25,070 nucleotides of DNA from Abiotrophia defectiva_A (GTDB taxonomy: Bacteria > Bacillota > Bacilli > Lactobacillales > Aerococcaceae), in the NCBI GenBank assembly GCA_963546405.1, contig CAUUNL010000024.1, positions 1 to 25,070 on the forward strand. The letters run 5' to 3'. The translations under genes and the position numbers were made by a program. Positions 1 to 7,296 of this stretch are shown here, one piece after another. Below the pieces are notes generated by a model. It searched no databases and was not told the DNA's origin. It was given only the letters and a program-made list of their open reading frames with translations. Each line of letters opens with the position of its first letter. The stretch's first letter is position 1.

Positions 1-1038
1 ACTAAAGCAGAGGCCACCGCTGAGGCGAGATTGACCGAAGCCGACCTAATACATGGCTACGACCTAGAAAGCGCGACAACAGAATTTAGACGGTATTTTA
101 AGCGCTGGTATGAAACGACCAGAATGCCGTACATTACAGAGCGGACCCAGTATAATTACCGGAACACGATGAAGGCGATTGATAGTTATTTTGGCACCAC
201 TTCAATTGGTGACGTATCATCTGACGAGTACCAAATGATAGTGGCGGATTATGGTAAGGAGCATTCACATGAGACTACCAGGAAGTTCCACCATCACCTA
301 AAGGCGTGCTTCGACTATGCCTTCAGGAACGGCGTCATTAAGAAAGACCCTACGTTCTCCGCTAAGGTCGTAGGCAAGCAGTCTGATAAGAAGGTTAAAT
401 ACTTGTCTGAGGCTGATATGAATAAGTTGATGCACCAGGTCCTAGAAACGACCACGCTCGATAATACGGCCAACTACATCTTGATATTGGCCAATGCTAC
501 CGGCATGCGTATTGGGGAGATTTTGGGCCTTACATTTGATGATGTCGATATTGATGGTCAGGTCATTTCAGTTAGACAATCTTATGACTACGTCCTTACT
601 CACAAAGCCAAAGCAACCAAAACGGAATCTAGTGTCCGCCAAGTAAAAGTTGATAAAGTAACCTGCTCCTACTTAGCCGAGATCGTAGATGACCGGCGAA
701 GCTTGTGCAAGACATCTGACAAGAATGTGGATGGATTTATATTTATCAACAGAAACACTTTTAAGCCGATTAGTTGGACCATGGTTAATAAGGTGCTGAC
801 TCGTCACTGCGAGCGAGCTGGAGTGCCACGCATAACCACACATGCGTTCAGGCACACACATATTAGTTACCTGCTTAACAATGACGTCTATGAACAATAT
901 GTATCAGAGCGTGTAGGCCATGCTGATACAACCATGATTCGACGAGTCTACGGACACGTCTTAGATGAACTTAAAGCCAAGTCCGATGATAAGGTCATCC
1001 ACCTTCTGGACATACAAAAAAGCTCCGCCAGCCATTAA
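1..1038 (+). CDS. Tyrosine recombinase (phage/ICE-type integrase), 5' end cut off by the window
   Basis: Site-specific recombinase that inserts and excises a mobile element by breaking and rejoining DNA through a tyrosine. The frame is open from base 1, so the true start and the N-terminal arm-binding domain lie outside the window; the TTG at 31 is not a convincing start. Visible parts are a SAM-like core-binding domain (YNYRNTMKAIDSYFG and following) and the catalytic domain with the first Arg in ATGMRIGEILGL, the H-x-x-R box HAFRHTHISYLL, the GHAD motif, and the nucleophile Tyr in RRVYGHVLDE. All catalytic positions I can check are present, so the protein is probably active. It points at tRNA-Arg(UCU) about 140 bp away, the classic arrangement for an element integrated in a tRNA 3' end; the rest of the element would lie to the left. 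Confidence 0.92.
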   Translation, partial: TKAEATAEARLTEADLIHGYDLESATTEFRRYFKRWYETTRMPYITERTQYNYRNTMKAIDSYFGTTSIGDVSSDEYQMIVADYGKEHSHETTRKFHHHLKACFDYAFRNGVIKKDPTFSAKVVGKQSDKKVKYLSEADMNKLMHQVLETTTLDNTANYILILANATGMRIGEILGLTFDDVDIDGQVISVRQSYDYVLTHKAKATKTESSVRQVKVDKVTCSYLAEIVDDRRSLCKTSDKNVDGFIFINRNTFKPISWTMVNKVLTRHCERAGVPRITTHAFRHTHISYLLNNDVYEQYVSERVGHADTTMIRRVYGHVLDELKAKSDDKVIHLLDIQKSSASH

Positions 1039-1056
1039 GGTTAGCGGAGCTATTTT
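1015..1056. terminator. Bidirectional terminator between integrase and tRNA-Arg
   Basis: An 8-bp perfect stem AGCTCCGC (1021-1028) with GCGGAGCT (1044-1051) is followed by a T run on the plus strand and preceded by a run of six A, which is a T run on the minus strand. It can end integrase transcripts and transcripts from the tRNA on the other strand. The stem overlaps the last codons and stop of the integrase. Confidence 0.8.
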
Positions 1057-1057
1057 T

Positions 1058-1085
1058 GTGCACTGAGTGTGCACAAAGTGTGCAC
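1058..1085. repeat. Three GTGCAC palindromes spaced 11 bp apart
   Basis: GTGCAC starts at 1058, 1069 and 1080, so the three self-complementary hexamers lie on the same face of the helix. Their position between integrase and attachment region suggests binding sites for a recombination directionality factor or for integrase, but this is inference. Confidence 0.6.
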
Positions 1086-1088
1086 AGT

Positions 1089-1172
1089 TTTTTAATTACC
1101 TATAAGCACCTATAATCAAGAATATTGATTTACAGGCATTTTTAATTACCTATAAGTACCTATAATCAAGAA
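1089..1172. repeat. Two 34-bp direct repeats next to the tRNA: putative integrase arm-type sites
   Basis: Copies at 1089-1122 and 1139-1172 (50-bp period) differ at one base. Each holds two ACCTATAA words 10 bp apart, giving four phased copies in all. Direct repeats of this kind beside an integrase gene and a tRNA are typical of DR-type arm-binding sites used by tyrosine integrases. The second copy ends only 4 bp before the tRNA 3' end. Confidence 0.7.
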
Positions 1173-1176
1173 AAAA

Positions 1177-1205
1177 CATCCCAGGAGGGATTCGAACCCC
1201 CGACC
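1177..1205. other. Candidate attachment site (att) in the tRNA 3' half
   Basis: Tyrosine integrases next to tRNA genes usually cross over in the T-arm or 3' end of the tRNA, which the element then restores. The T-arm and 3' end of tRNA-Arg lie here, next to the arm-like repeats. The second att copy should lie at the far, left end of the element, outside the window, so exact borders cannot be seen. Confidence 0.4.
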
Positions 1206-1250
1206 GTTCGCTTAGAAGGCGAATGCTCTATCCAGCTGAGCTACTGAGAC
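1177..1250 (-). tRNA. tRNA-Arg, anticodon UCU
   Basis: The minus strand folds as a complete cloverleaf: a 7-bp acceptor stem (GTCTCAG with CTGGGAT, including two G-U pairs), a D-arm containing AGCTCAGCTGGATAGAGC, a 5-bp anticodon stem TTCGC/GCGAA around loop CTTCTAA (anticodon TCT), and a T-arm with GGTTCGAATCC. The discriminator base is G. The 3' CCA is not encoded; the next bases on the minus strand are TTT. It would read AGA codons. The missing CCA may reflect replacement of the native 3' end by the integrated element. Confidence 0.96.
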
Positions 1251-1280
1251 ATGCTGTATTCGCAAGTCGAATACCTATCT

Positions 1281-1309
1281 ATTTTACGGCATGGGGCGGG
1301 CTTTGTCAA
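1281..1309 (-). promoter_or_regulatory. Promoter of tRNA-Arg
   Basis: On the minus strand TTGACA (1304-1309) and TAAAAT (1281-1286) are separated by 17 bp. Transcription would start near 1274, about 24 bp before the mature tRNA. A small hairpin TATTCG/CGAATA (1257-1273) occupies the leader. Confidence 0.82.
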
Positions 1310-1472
1310 GGTCTGTCAGGCCTGGGCGGACCCCTTTTCTTGGCTGGCAGATTCGCTAGCTCGGTCCTAAGCCGAGACCTCGCAAGCGCCTCTTACTGGT
1401 CGGCTCTTTTACTTAACTTGAGTCCTGGCCTCCCCTCCTCAGACAGCTCAAGTCCAAAGCCCCAGCCCACAC

Positions 1473-1503
1473 AAAAAGAGACCAGGACCGCAGTCCTAGT
1501 CTC
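1473..1503 (-). terminator. Terminator of the ptsHI operon
   Basis: On the minus strand the stem GAGAC-x-AGGAC pairs with GTCCT-x-GTCTC around a four-base loop and is followed by TTTTT. It begins 15 bp after the ptsI stop codon. Confidence 0.88.
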
Positions 1504-1518
1504 CTAAGGGTTAGAGCA

Positions 1519-3255
1519 TTATGCTTGAGCGGTTGCCTTTGCAACGGCTTCAGCAACCAAGGCTTCTACTTCATCAACAGTGGTGCACTCGTTGATAGCT
1601 TTGTCAGCCAAGGCTTTCATTTCTTGAGAGTCCAACTTGGTTAAGAGGGAACGCGTCTTCAAGATAGAAGTCGCTGACATAGAGAACTCGTCTAAGCCCA
1701 TCCCTAAGAGGAGTGGCACAGCCGTTTGGTCCCCAGCCATTTCCCCACACATCCCAGTCCATTTGCCTTCAGCATGCGATGCGTCGATGACGTGCTTGAT
1801 CAAGGTCAAGATAGATGGGTTGTAAGGTTGGTAGAGGTAAGAGACTTGCTCGTTCATCCGGTCCGCCGCCATGGTGTATTGGATCAAGTCGTTGGTCCCG
1901 ATAGAGAAGAAGTCTACTTCCTTAGCAAATTGGTGAGCCAAGACAGCTGCAGCAGGAATCTCAATCATGATCCCGACTTGGATGCCGTCAGCTACTGCCA
2001 CGCCTTCAGCGACTAATTCAGCCTTGACTTCTTCGTAGAAGGACTTAGCTGAACGGAATTCGCTCAAGGTCGCGATCATTGGGAACATAATCCGCAAGTT
2101 ACCATGAACAGACGCGCGTAAGAGAGCCCGCAATTGGGTCTTGAACATGTCGCGTTGGTCCAAGGAAATCCGGATAGCCCGGTAACCCAAGAATGGGTTC
2201 ATTTCATGTGGTAATTCCAAGTATGGTAACTCTTTGTCACCACCGATATCCATGGTACGTACCACTACTGGCTTGCCAGCCATTGATTCCAATACAGCCT
2301 TGTAAGCTTCGTATTGTTCATCTTCAGTTGGGAAATCAGCAGAGTCCATGTAAAGGAACTCAGTCCGGTAGAGACCGACTGCTTCCCCACCGTTAGCCAA
2401 GACACCGGCTACGTCTTTTGGCGTCCCGATGTTGGCAGCCAATTCCACGTGTTTGCCGTCTTTGGTTACGGATGGTGCTGAGACCAGTTTCGCCCATTCT
2501 GCTTTTTGGTCAGCGAAGGCTTGGGCTTTTTGGCGGTATTCCGCTACTTCCGCTTCGCTAGGGTTAACAAGTACTTTACCTTCTAAGGCGTCGACAATCA
2601 GTAAGTCGCCATCCTTAACCACTTGGGTTACTTCCTTAGTCCCTACAATAGCAGGAATTTCCAGAGAGCGCGCCATAATGGCAGAGTGGGACGTGCGTCC
2701 GCCAATATTTGTTACAAAGGCCCGAACGTATTTCTTGTTCAATTGCGCCGTGTCACTTGGAGTCAAGTCATGGGCAATGACAATGGCTTCTTCAGAGATC
2801 GTAGCTGGACTTGGTAACTTCACGCCTAAGAGAGCGGCAAGTACGCGTTCAGATACGTCTTTGATGTCGGCTGCACGCTCTTGCATGTAGGGGTTGTCTT
2901 CCATTGATTTGAACAATTGGATGAACATGCCACTTACATCGCGCAAGGCTGCTTCCGCATTTACCTTTTCGTTACGGATAGTATTTTTGATTTGGTCAGT
3001 TAATTCTGGGTCGCCTAATACCAACAAGTGAGCTTCAAAGACCTGCGCCTCGTGTTCGCCTAAAGCGTCTAATGCCAAGTCACGAATGGCAGTGATCTCT
3101 TCTTTGGCTTGAGCCAAGGCAGCATCCAAACGCGCAACTTCGGCGTCAGTGTCTGCTACGGCTACTCGCTCAAAGCTCAAATCTGGCTCCGTTAATAAAT
3201 AAGCAGGAGCGATGGCAATCCCATCACTCGCTGCAATACCCGCTAAGTAAGTCAT
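1519..3255 (-). CDS. ptsI: PTS enzyme I (phosphoenolpyruvate-protein phosphotransferase)
   Basis: Cytoplasmic enzyme that takes phosphate from phosphoenolpyruvate and passes it to HPr, the first step of all PTS sugar uptake. Its 578 residues match the usual length. The phosphohistidine site is in GGRTSHSAIMARS (about residue 190). The C-terminal PEP-binding barrel carries YRTEFLYM, the IGTNDLIQYTMAADR signature and the active-site Cys in GMCGEMAGD. The start ATG (3253-3255) overlaps the ptsH stop by one base (TAATG), and a GAAGG site lies just upstream within ptsH, so translation is probably coupled. It is the second gene of a ptsH-ptsI operon with its own terminator at 1473-1503. Nothing looks damaged. 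Confidence 0.98.
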   Translation of the reverse strand: MTYLAGIAASDGIAIAPAYLLTEPDLSFERVAVADTDAEVARLDAALAQAKEEITAIRDLALDALGEHEAQVFEAHLLVLGDPELTDQIKNTIRNEKVNAEAALRDVSGMFIQLFKSMEDNPYMQERAADIKDVSERVLAALLGVKLPSPATISEEAIVIAHDLTPSDTAQLNKKYVRAFVTNIGGRTSHSAIMARSLEIPAIVGTKEVTQVVKDGDLLIVDALEGKVLVNPSEAEVAEYRQKAQAFADQKAEWAKLVSAPSVTKDGKHVELAANIGTPKDVAGVLANGGEAVGLYRTEFLYMDSADFPTEDEQYEAYKAVLESMAGKPVVVRTMDIGGDKELPYLELPHEMNPFLGYRAIRISLDQRDMFKTQLRALLRASVHGNLRIMFPMIATLSEFRSAKSFYEEVKAELVAEGVAVADGIQVGIMIEIPAAAVLAHQFAKEVDFFSIGTNDLIQYTMAADRMNEQVSYLYQPYNPSILTLIKHVIDASHAEGKWTGMCGEMAGDQTAVPLLLGMGLDEFSMSATSILKTRSLLTKLDSQEMKALADKAINECTTVDEVEALVAEAVAKATAQA

Positions 3256-3521
3256 TACTCAGCCAAGCCTTCTTTTTTCATAGTTTCAGTTACTGCTTCA
3301 AGTGCTTCTTTTTCGTCAGCACCTTCTGCAGTAATAGTTACGTCAGCGCCTTGGCCTACGCCTAATGACATAACACCCATGATGGATTTCAAGTTAACAG
3401 ATTTACCTTTGTATTCTAAGTTTAAATCAGCAGAGAATTTGCTTGCAGTTTGTACCAACAAAGTTGCTGGACGTGCGTGAATCCCTGTTTCAGCTACAAC
3501 GTGAAATTCTTTCTTTTCCAT
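3255..3521 (-). CDS. ptsH: Phosphocarrier protein HPr
   Basis: Small cytoplasmic carrier that accepts phosphate from enzyme I at His15 (TGIHARPAT) and hands it to sugar-specific EIIA proteins. Its 88 residues are typical. Ser46 is present in LKSIMGVMSLG; in Firmicutes this is the residue phosphorylated by HPr kinase, which makes HPr a co-repressor with CcpA for carbon catabolite repression. The start is fixed by AAAGGAG at about 3532-3538. It is the first gene of the operon, transcribed from a promoter at 3594-3622 through a leader that holds a perfect inverted repeat. Confidence 0.98.
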   Translation of the reverse strand: MEKKEFHVVAETGIHARPATLLVQTASKFSADLNLEYKGKSVNLKSIMGVMSLGVGQGADVTITAEGADEKEALEAVTETMKKEGLAE

Positions 3522-3561
3522 ATCAAAAAAACTCCTTTGAAAAAATAGTTTAGAAGATGAG

Positions 3562-3581
3562 GATGTAATGGCGATTACATC
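3562..3581 (-). promoter_or_regulatory. Perfect inverted repeat in the ptsH leader
   Basis: Arms GATGTAAT and ATTACATC, 8 bp each and perfect, flank four bases. It lies just downstream of the expected transcription start and upstream of the ptsH ribosome site. It could be a protein operator or an RNA hairpin in the leader. No T run follows directly, so it is not a simple terminator. Confidence 0.6.
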
Positions 3582-3593
3582 TCTTCACGTACT

Positions 3594-3622
3594 AGGATAA
3601 CATTTTTTTCCCGATAGAACAA
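3594..3622 (-). promoter_or_regulatory. Promoter of ptsH-ptsI
   Basis: Minus strand: -35 TTGTTC (3617-3622), 17-bp spacer, -10 TATCCT (3594-3599) with an extended TGT just before it. The start site would be near 3587. Confidence 0.65.
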
Positions 3623-3661
3623 CCGTCTAGCATGAAAAAATGACCCTAAAGACGAAAATTT

Positions 3662-3675
3662 TTTAAACGCTTTCC
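3662..3675. promoter_or_regulatory. cre-like site between ptsH and the DUF1827 gene
   Basis: The minus strand reads GGAAAGCGTTTAAA, matching 12 of 14 positions of the CcpA-binding cre pattern TGWAARCGYTWNCW. It lies upstream of the ptsH -35 element and upstream of the gene on the other strand, so CcpA could act on either. It is a motif match only. Confidence 0.4.
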
Positions 3676-3769
3676 TAATTTGGCCCCATCCTAGTCGCTT
3701 TTTATCATGAAAATGTCTATTTGCGGTTTTTTTCTAGAAATTCCCCTATATTTTTGGCTTGAAAAGGCT

Positions 3770-3775
3770 TATAAT
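3770..3775 (+). promoter_or_regulatory. -10 element of the DUF1827 gene
   Basis: A perfect TATAAT lies 22 bp before the start codon. A matching -35 is poor (TATATT at 3747-3752 with 17-bp spacing), so only the -10 is firm. Confidence 0.5.
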
Positions 3776-3796
3776 AGACTTAAAGGAGGGTCTCGT

Positions 3797-4075
3797 ATGA
3801 AAATGATTGACGTCACCAATAGTCATTATGACTTGGTCACTAAACAGCTGGAATGTTCGGACGCATCCATTGTTAAGGTCTACACCCTAGGTCCTACAAC
3901 CGTCTTCTATTCAGCTGCCCCAACCCACAAGAACATCATCGTCATCAATAAGAACCGCCCTGTGCGCGCCAAGGAAATTGATTTTGCCATTGCCAAACTC
4001 TTCCAGCAAAACAACCGTGACAATGTCGAAATCCTAGAGGCCCACAACTTTGTCGAGTTAGAACTCCGCCTATAA
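3797..4075 (+). CDS. DUF1827 family protein (function unknown)
   Basis: A 92-residue cytoplasmic protein beginning MKMIDVTNSHYDLVTKQL. The N-terminal MIDVTNS, the central APTHKNIIVINK and the overall size fit the DUF1827 family of Lactobacillales, whose role I do not know. The start at 3797 is chosen because AAAGGAGG lies 8 bp upstream; an upstream in-frame ATG at 3707 lacks a ribosome site and lies before the TATAAT. It is a single-gene unit, divergent from ptsHI, with a terminator that overlaps its stop codon. No membrane segment or known catalytic motif is visible. Confidence 0.82.
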   Translation: MKMIDVTNSHYDLVTKQLECSDASIVKVYTLGPTTVFYSAAPTHKNIIVINKNRPVRAKEIDFAIAKLFQQNNRDNVEILEAHNFVELELRL

Positions 4076-4092
4076 GCAGGCGGTTTTTTTTT
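4066..4092 (+). terminator. Terminator of the DUF1827 gene
   Basis: Stem CCGCCT (4066-4071) with AGGCGG (4078-4083) around a six-base loop, followed by nine T. The stem starts inside the last codons of the gene. Confidence 0.9.
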
Positions 4093-4107
4093 GTGTCTAT
4101 ATATAAT

Positions 4108-4139
4108 AAGAGACTGAAACTAAGTGTTTCAGCCTCTTT
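4108..4139. terminator. Terminator of the nadV-like gene, possibly bidirectional
   Basis: An interrupted stem AAGAG-A-CTGAAAC with GTTTCAG-C-CTCTT is followed by T on the plus strand. On the minus strand it lies 12 bp after the phosphoribosyltransferase stop, but the T run there is short. Confidence 0.65.
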
Positions 4140-4150
4140 TGCTTCTATTA

Positions 4151-5635
4151 TTACTTATTCTTTAGGAGCTGGCGAATGTCTTCTAGGCAAGTCCGGCGCA
4201 AGAGGCGGCCGTTCTCGAAGACTGGCAACAACAAGTTGTCGCAGCCTGCCAAGCTTTCACGGGTATGGCCGTCTTCATAGGTTAGCTGGCCTTGGTCATT
4301 GCGGTAAACCCGCACCCGGCCCTTTTGCGACTTCTTGGTGCCACCCTTGTCGGTCTTAGGCGCCTTGAAGATGGCCTTTTCCTGCCCGTCGATGACCACA
4401 GAGGTGGCCTTGAGGGCGAAGCCGAAGGAGTCACGGGTCATGGATTGATAGGATCGGCTGCCAATGCCGAAGACCACGTTGGAGCTTGCAAAGCCCTTAG
4501 CAGCCAAGCGCTCTAGGATTAGTTGGGCCCGTTCCAGGGTAATGGAGTCACCATAGATAGCTCCGATATGCGGATCCAAGACCTTGTAACCCAAGTCATT
4601 GACCTGGCCACCGAAGGTATCCCAGAGGCACTCAATTAGCCCCTTCTCTTCTGGCGTTTGGCCCTTGCCAAAGCCTGGGACCGTCCCGCAGAGGATGTCT
4701 TCTGGCACGCCAGAGTCAGGCCGGATAACCAAGCGGCCATCACGTTCTAGAATAACTGACTTAAGGGCTGGCAGGTATTCCCCGACCACACGCCAGAAGT
4801 CCCAGCTATCGCTCACCACGCTGACAAAGCCCTTAGGATAGACATCCGTCAACAGGTGGCGGAAGAGTTCTTGCTCGCTGTCCTCGCCATAGGCACACAT
4901 GACACTGTGCTCAGTGGCCGGAATACTCATAATAATCGGCGCCTTTTCACAGTCAGCCTCATAGTATTCCTCATGGAAGCAACCGGCTGGAATGGTGTCC
5001 GAGCCCAAGAAGCTGAGCAAATGGGCCGCGCCTGACACGGTCGAGGTCATTTCCGAACTCATGCCCCGCATACCAAAGTCATGGGCTTGGAAGTCCACGC
5101 CTTCGATGCCACCTGTGGTTTGCAGGCTGAAGCTTTCCAAAATCCGGCGGTAGCCATCGGCCACAGTAGCGCTAGTCATCGGCAACCAGAGGGTGTTGAT
5201 CATGGTGGTTTCTAAGTAGCTAGACAACCAGAAGAAGTCCGGATGGGTATTCTCGATGGTCAAGACTGGCACCTTGATAGGTGCCCGAGTCCCTTCAGCT
5301 AGGGCAGAAATTTTAATCGGTAGATAACCCAGGTCGTGCAGGGCCTCCAAATGAGCCACTGGCACTGGGTCCAAGCCTAGGGAGTGCTTAACGAAGCGTT
5401 GATAGTCGGCGATGACTTGACGCTTAGGCTTTTGGAAGAAGCCCTCATTGAAGCGTCGGATCAAGTATTCCTTGATATAGTATTGGATCCCGAAGACCAC
5501 CACATGTTGGCTAAATTGAGCCCGTTCATTGGAACGTGGGGTCAAGACTGAATAAACATTCTCGGTCTTGGCTGGGTATTGTTCCCGGTGGGAGAGTTTG
5601 TAGAAATCTGCTAAGAGGGTAACTGGCGTATTCAT
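4151..5635 (-). CDS. nadV: Nicotinamide phosphoribosyltransferase (NadV/NAMPT type)
   Basis: Joins nicotinamide with phosphoribosyl pyrophosphate to make NMN, a one-step salvage route to NAD. Its 494 residues match the long NAMPT class rather than the shorter nicotinate enzyme PncB. Recognisable blocks in order are ADFYKLSHREQYP near the N-terminus, HDFGMRGMSS with the substrate-binding Asp, SFLGSDT, PATEHSVMCAYG with the conserved His, FVSVVSDSWDFW, VIRPDSGVPED, and SQKGRVRVYRND near the end, which parallels the SKKGRLSLHR block of animal NAMPT. Start ATG at 5635 follows AAAGGAG by 9 bp. It lies 29 bp after prfC with no terminator between, so the two are probably co-transcribed. NAD synthesis from its NMN product needs an adenylyltransferase not seen here. 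Confidence 0.9.
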   Translation of the reverse strand: MNTPVTLLADFYKLSHREQYPAKTENVYSVLTPRSNERAQFSQHVVVFGIQYYIKEYLIRRFNEGFFQKPKRQVIADYQRFVKHSLGLDPVPVAHLEALHDLGYLPIKISALAEGTRAPIKVPVLTIENTHPDFFWLSSYLETTMINTLWLPMTSATVADGYRRILESFSLQTTGGIEGVDFQAHDFGMRGMSSEMTSTVSGAAHLLSFLGSDTIPAGCFHEEYYEADCEKAPIIMSIPATEHSVMCAYGEDSEQELFRHLLTDVYPKGFVSVVSDSWDFWRVVGEYLPALKSVILERDGRLVIRPDSGVPEDILCGTVPGFGKGQTPEEKGLIECLWDTFGGQVNDLGYKVLDPHIGAIYGDSITLERAQLILERLAAKGFASSNVVFGIGSRSYQSMTRDSFGFALKATSVVIDGQEKAIFKAPKTDKGGTKKSQKGRVRVYRNDQGQLTYEDGHTRESLAGCDNLLLPVFENGRLLRRTCLEDIRQLLKNK

Positions 5636-5664
5636 GGGCCTGGCTCCTTTCTATGAGCAAGTGA

Positions 5665-7239
5665 TTAGAGTAATTTTTTCAATTCAATGTCTGGGTACTT
5701 GTCCTTGAACCAATTTTCAGCAAAGGCGTTCTCGAACAAGAAGACCGGCTGACCGAAGCGGTCCTTAGCCAAGAGGTTACGGCTGGAAGACATGTTAGGG
5801 TTGAGGTCCTTCTCGTCAATCCAACGGGCAATCTTGTTGCCAATTGGGGTCATGTCCACTTCCGCATTGTATTCATGCAGGAGGCGGTACTGGAAGACTT
5901 CAAATTGCAGCTGACCAACCGCCCCGATAATGTATTCTTCGGTGTGGTAGGTCTTGTAGAGCTGGATGGCCCCTTCTTGGACTAGCTGCTCAATGCCCTT
6001 GTGGAAGGACTTCTGCTTCATAACGTTCTTAGGCGTTACCTTCATGAAGAGTTCCGGCGTAAACTGTGGCAGGGGCTTGAATTGCAGACCGGCATTACCC
6101 GTGTAGAGGGTGTCGCCAATCTGGAGGTTGCCTGTATCGTAGAGACCAATAATATCCCCGGCAACGGCTTCTTGCACTTCTTCCCGGGTGTCGGCCATGA
6201 ATTGGGTAGTATGGGCCATGCGGATGGTCCGCTTGGTCCGGTTGAGGGTCACGCTCATGCCCTGCTCAAATTTACCTGAGCAGATTCGGACAAAGGCGAT
6301 CCGGTCGCGGTGGGCTGGGTTCATGTTGGCTTGAATCTTGAAGATAAAGCCAGTAAAGCGTTCATCGGTTGGCTGGACCACTACCTCTTCCTCTGCCTCA
6401 ACTGCGGCTGGCGCTGGCGCCAAATCCACGAAGGCATCGAAGAAGGTTTGGACCCCGAAACCTGTTAGGGCTGACCCGAAGAAGACAGGCGTCAACTTAC
6501 CCCGGTTAATGAGCTCACGGTCGAAGGCATTGCCGGCTTCTAACAAGAGCTGGGCATCTTCCATGGCTTGAGAATAGATAGAGGATTGCTTGAAGGCATG
6601 GTCGCCTTGGGCTTCCCCATCTTCATCTAGGGGAATATAGCTGTCCTCTTCCCCGTCCACACCGCGTAGTTCCACCCGGTTATTGTAAAGGTCATAGAGG
6701 CCTAGCAGGTTTTTCCCCATACCCATTGGCCAGTTCATGGGATAGGCATCAATGCCTAGGACTTCTTCCAGTTCCGCCACTAATTCTAGGGGCTCGCGAC
6801 CGTCCCGGTCCAACTTGTTCATGAAGGTGAAGATGGGAATACCACGCATGGAGCAGACTTCGAAGAGTTTCTTGGTCTGAGGCTCAATCCCCTTCCCTGA
6901 GTCCACCACCATGACCGCGGCATCCACCGCCATCAGGGTCCGGTAGGTATCTTCCGAGAAGTCCTCGTGCCCTGGGGTATCCAGAATATTGACTTGATAG
7001 CCATCATAGTCCACCTGCATGACCGAAGAAGTGACGGAGATCCCCCGTTGCTTCTCGATTTCCATCCAGTCGGACTTGGCAAATTTCTTAGACTGCTTCC
7101 CCTTGGCCTTGACCGTCCCGGCTTCCCGGATAGCTCCCGAGAAGAGCAGGAGTTGCTCGGTGATGGTCGTCTTCCCCGCGTCCGGGTGAGAAATAATGGC
7201 AAAGGTCCGGCGCTTGGCTACTTGACTTGTTAAACTCAT
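5665..7239 (-). CDS. prfC: Peptide chain release factor 3
   Basis: GTPase that removes RF1 or RF2 from the ribosome after a stop codon is read. It has 524 residues. G1 is SHPDAGKTT (residues 17-25), the G3 box is DTPGHEDFSEDTYRTL, and G4 is FMNKLDRDGREP, which together with KRRTFAIISHPDAGKTT at the start is typical of RF3 rather than EF-G. The central beta-barrel and the C-terminal domain (VGQLQFEVFQYRL) follow. An earlier in-frame ATG at 7284 exists, but the start at 7239 is preferred because AAGAAGGAG lies 6 bp upstream and the protein then begins MSLTSQVAKRRTF as expected. It follows the DivIVA-like gene after a hairpin and leads into nadV. Confidence 0.96.
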   Translation of the reverse strand: MSLTSQVAKRRTFAIISHPDAGKTTITEQLLLFSGAIREAGTVKAKGKQSKKFAKSDWMEIEKQRGISVTSSVMQVDYDGYQVNILDTPGHEDFSEDTYRTLMAVDAAVMVVDSGKGIEPQTKKLFEVCSMRGIPIFTFMNKLDRDGREPLELVAELEEVLGIDAYPMNWPMGMGKNLLGLYDLYNNRVELRGVDGEEDSYIPLDEDGEAQGDHAFKQSSIYSQAMEDAQLLLEAGNAFDRELINRGKLTPVFFGSALTGFGVQTFFDAFVDLAPAPAAVEAEEEVVVQPTDERFTGFIFKIQANMNPAHRDRIAFVRICSGKFEQGMSVTLNRTKRTIRMAHTTQFMADTREEVQEAVAGDIIGLYDTGNLQIGDTLYTGNAGLQFKPLPQFTPELFMKVTPKNVMKQKSFHKGIEQLVQEGAIQLYKTYHTEEYIIGAVGQLQFEVFQYRLLHEYNAEVDMTPIGNKIARWIDEKDLNPNMSSSRNLLAKDRFGQPVFLFENAFAENWFKDKYPDIELKKLL

Positions 7240-7261
7240 GTTATGCTCCTTCTTAGTAAGC

Positions 7262-7287
7262 AAAAGCCCGTGGTTGGTTGACACGGG
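7262..7287 (-). terminator. Hairpin between the DivIVA-like gene and prfC (weak terminator or attenuator)
   Basis: CCCGTG (7267-7272) and CACGGG (7282-7287) form a perfect 6-bp stem with a nine-base loop. On the minus strand CTTTTGCTT follows. The short T run suggests partial termination; no room remains for a separate prfC promoter before its ribosome site. Confidence 0.5.
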
Positions 7288-7296
7288 ACTTGAGGC

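Noticed and set aside
1360..1376. CTCGG/CCGAG hairpin between tRNA promoter and ptsI terminator
   Set aside because: Five-bp stem with no T run on either strand; too weak to call a terminator or operator.
3562..3581. ptsH leader inverted repeat as a CopY box
   Set aside because: It has the half-sites TGTAAT and ATTACA in the opposite order to the cop box core TACA-NN-TGTA, so it should not bind CopY.
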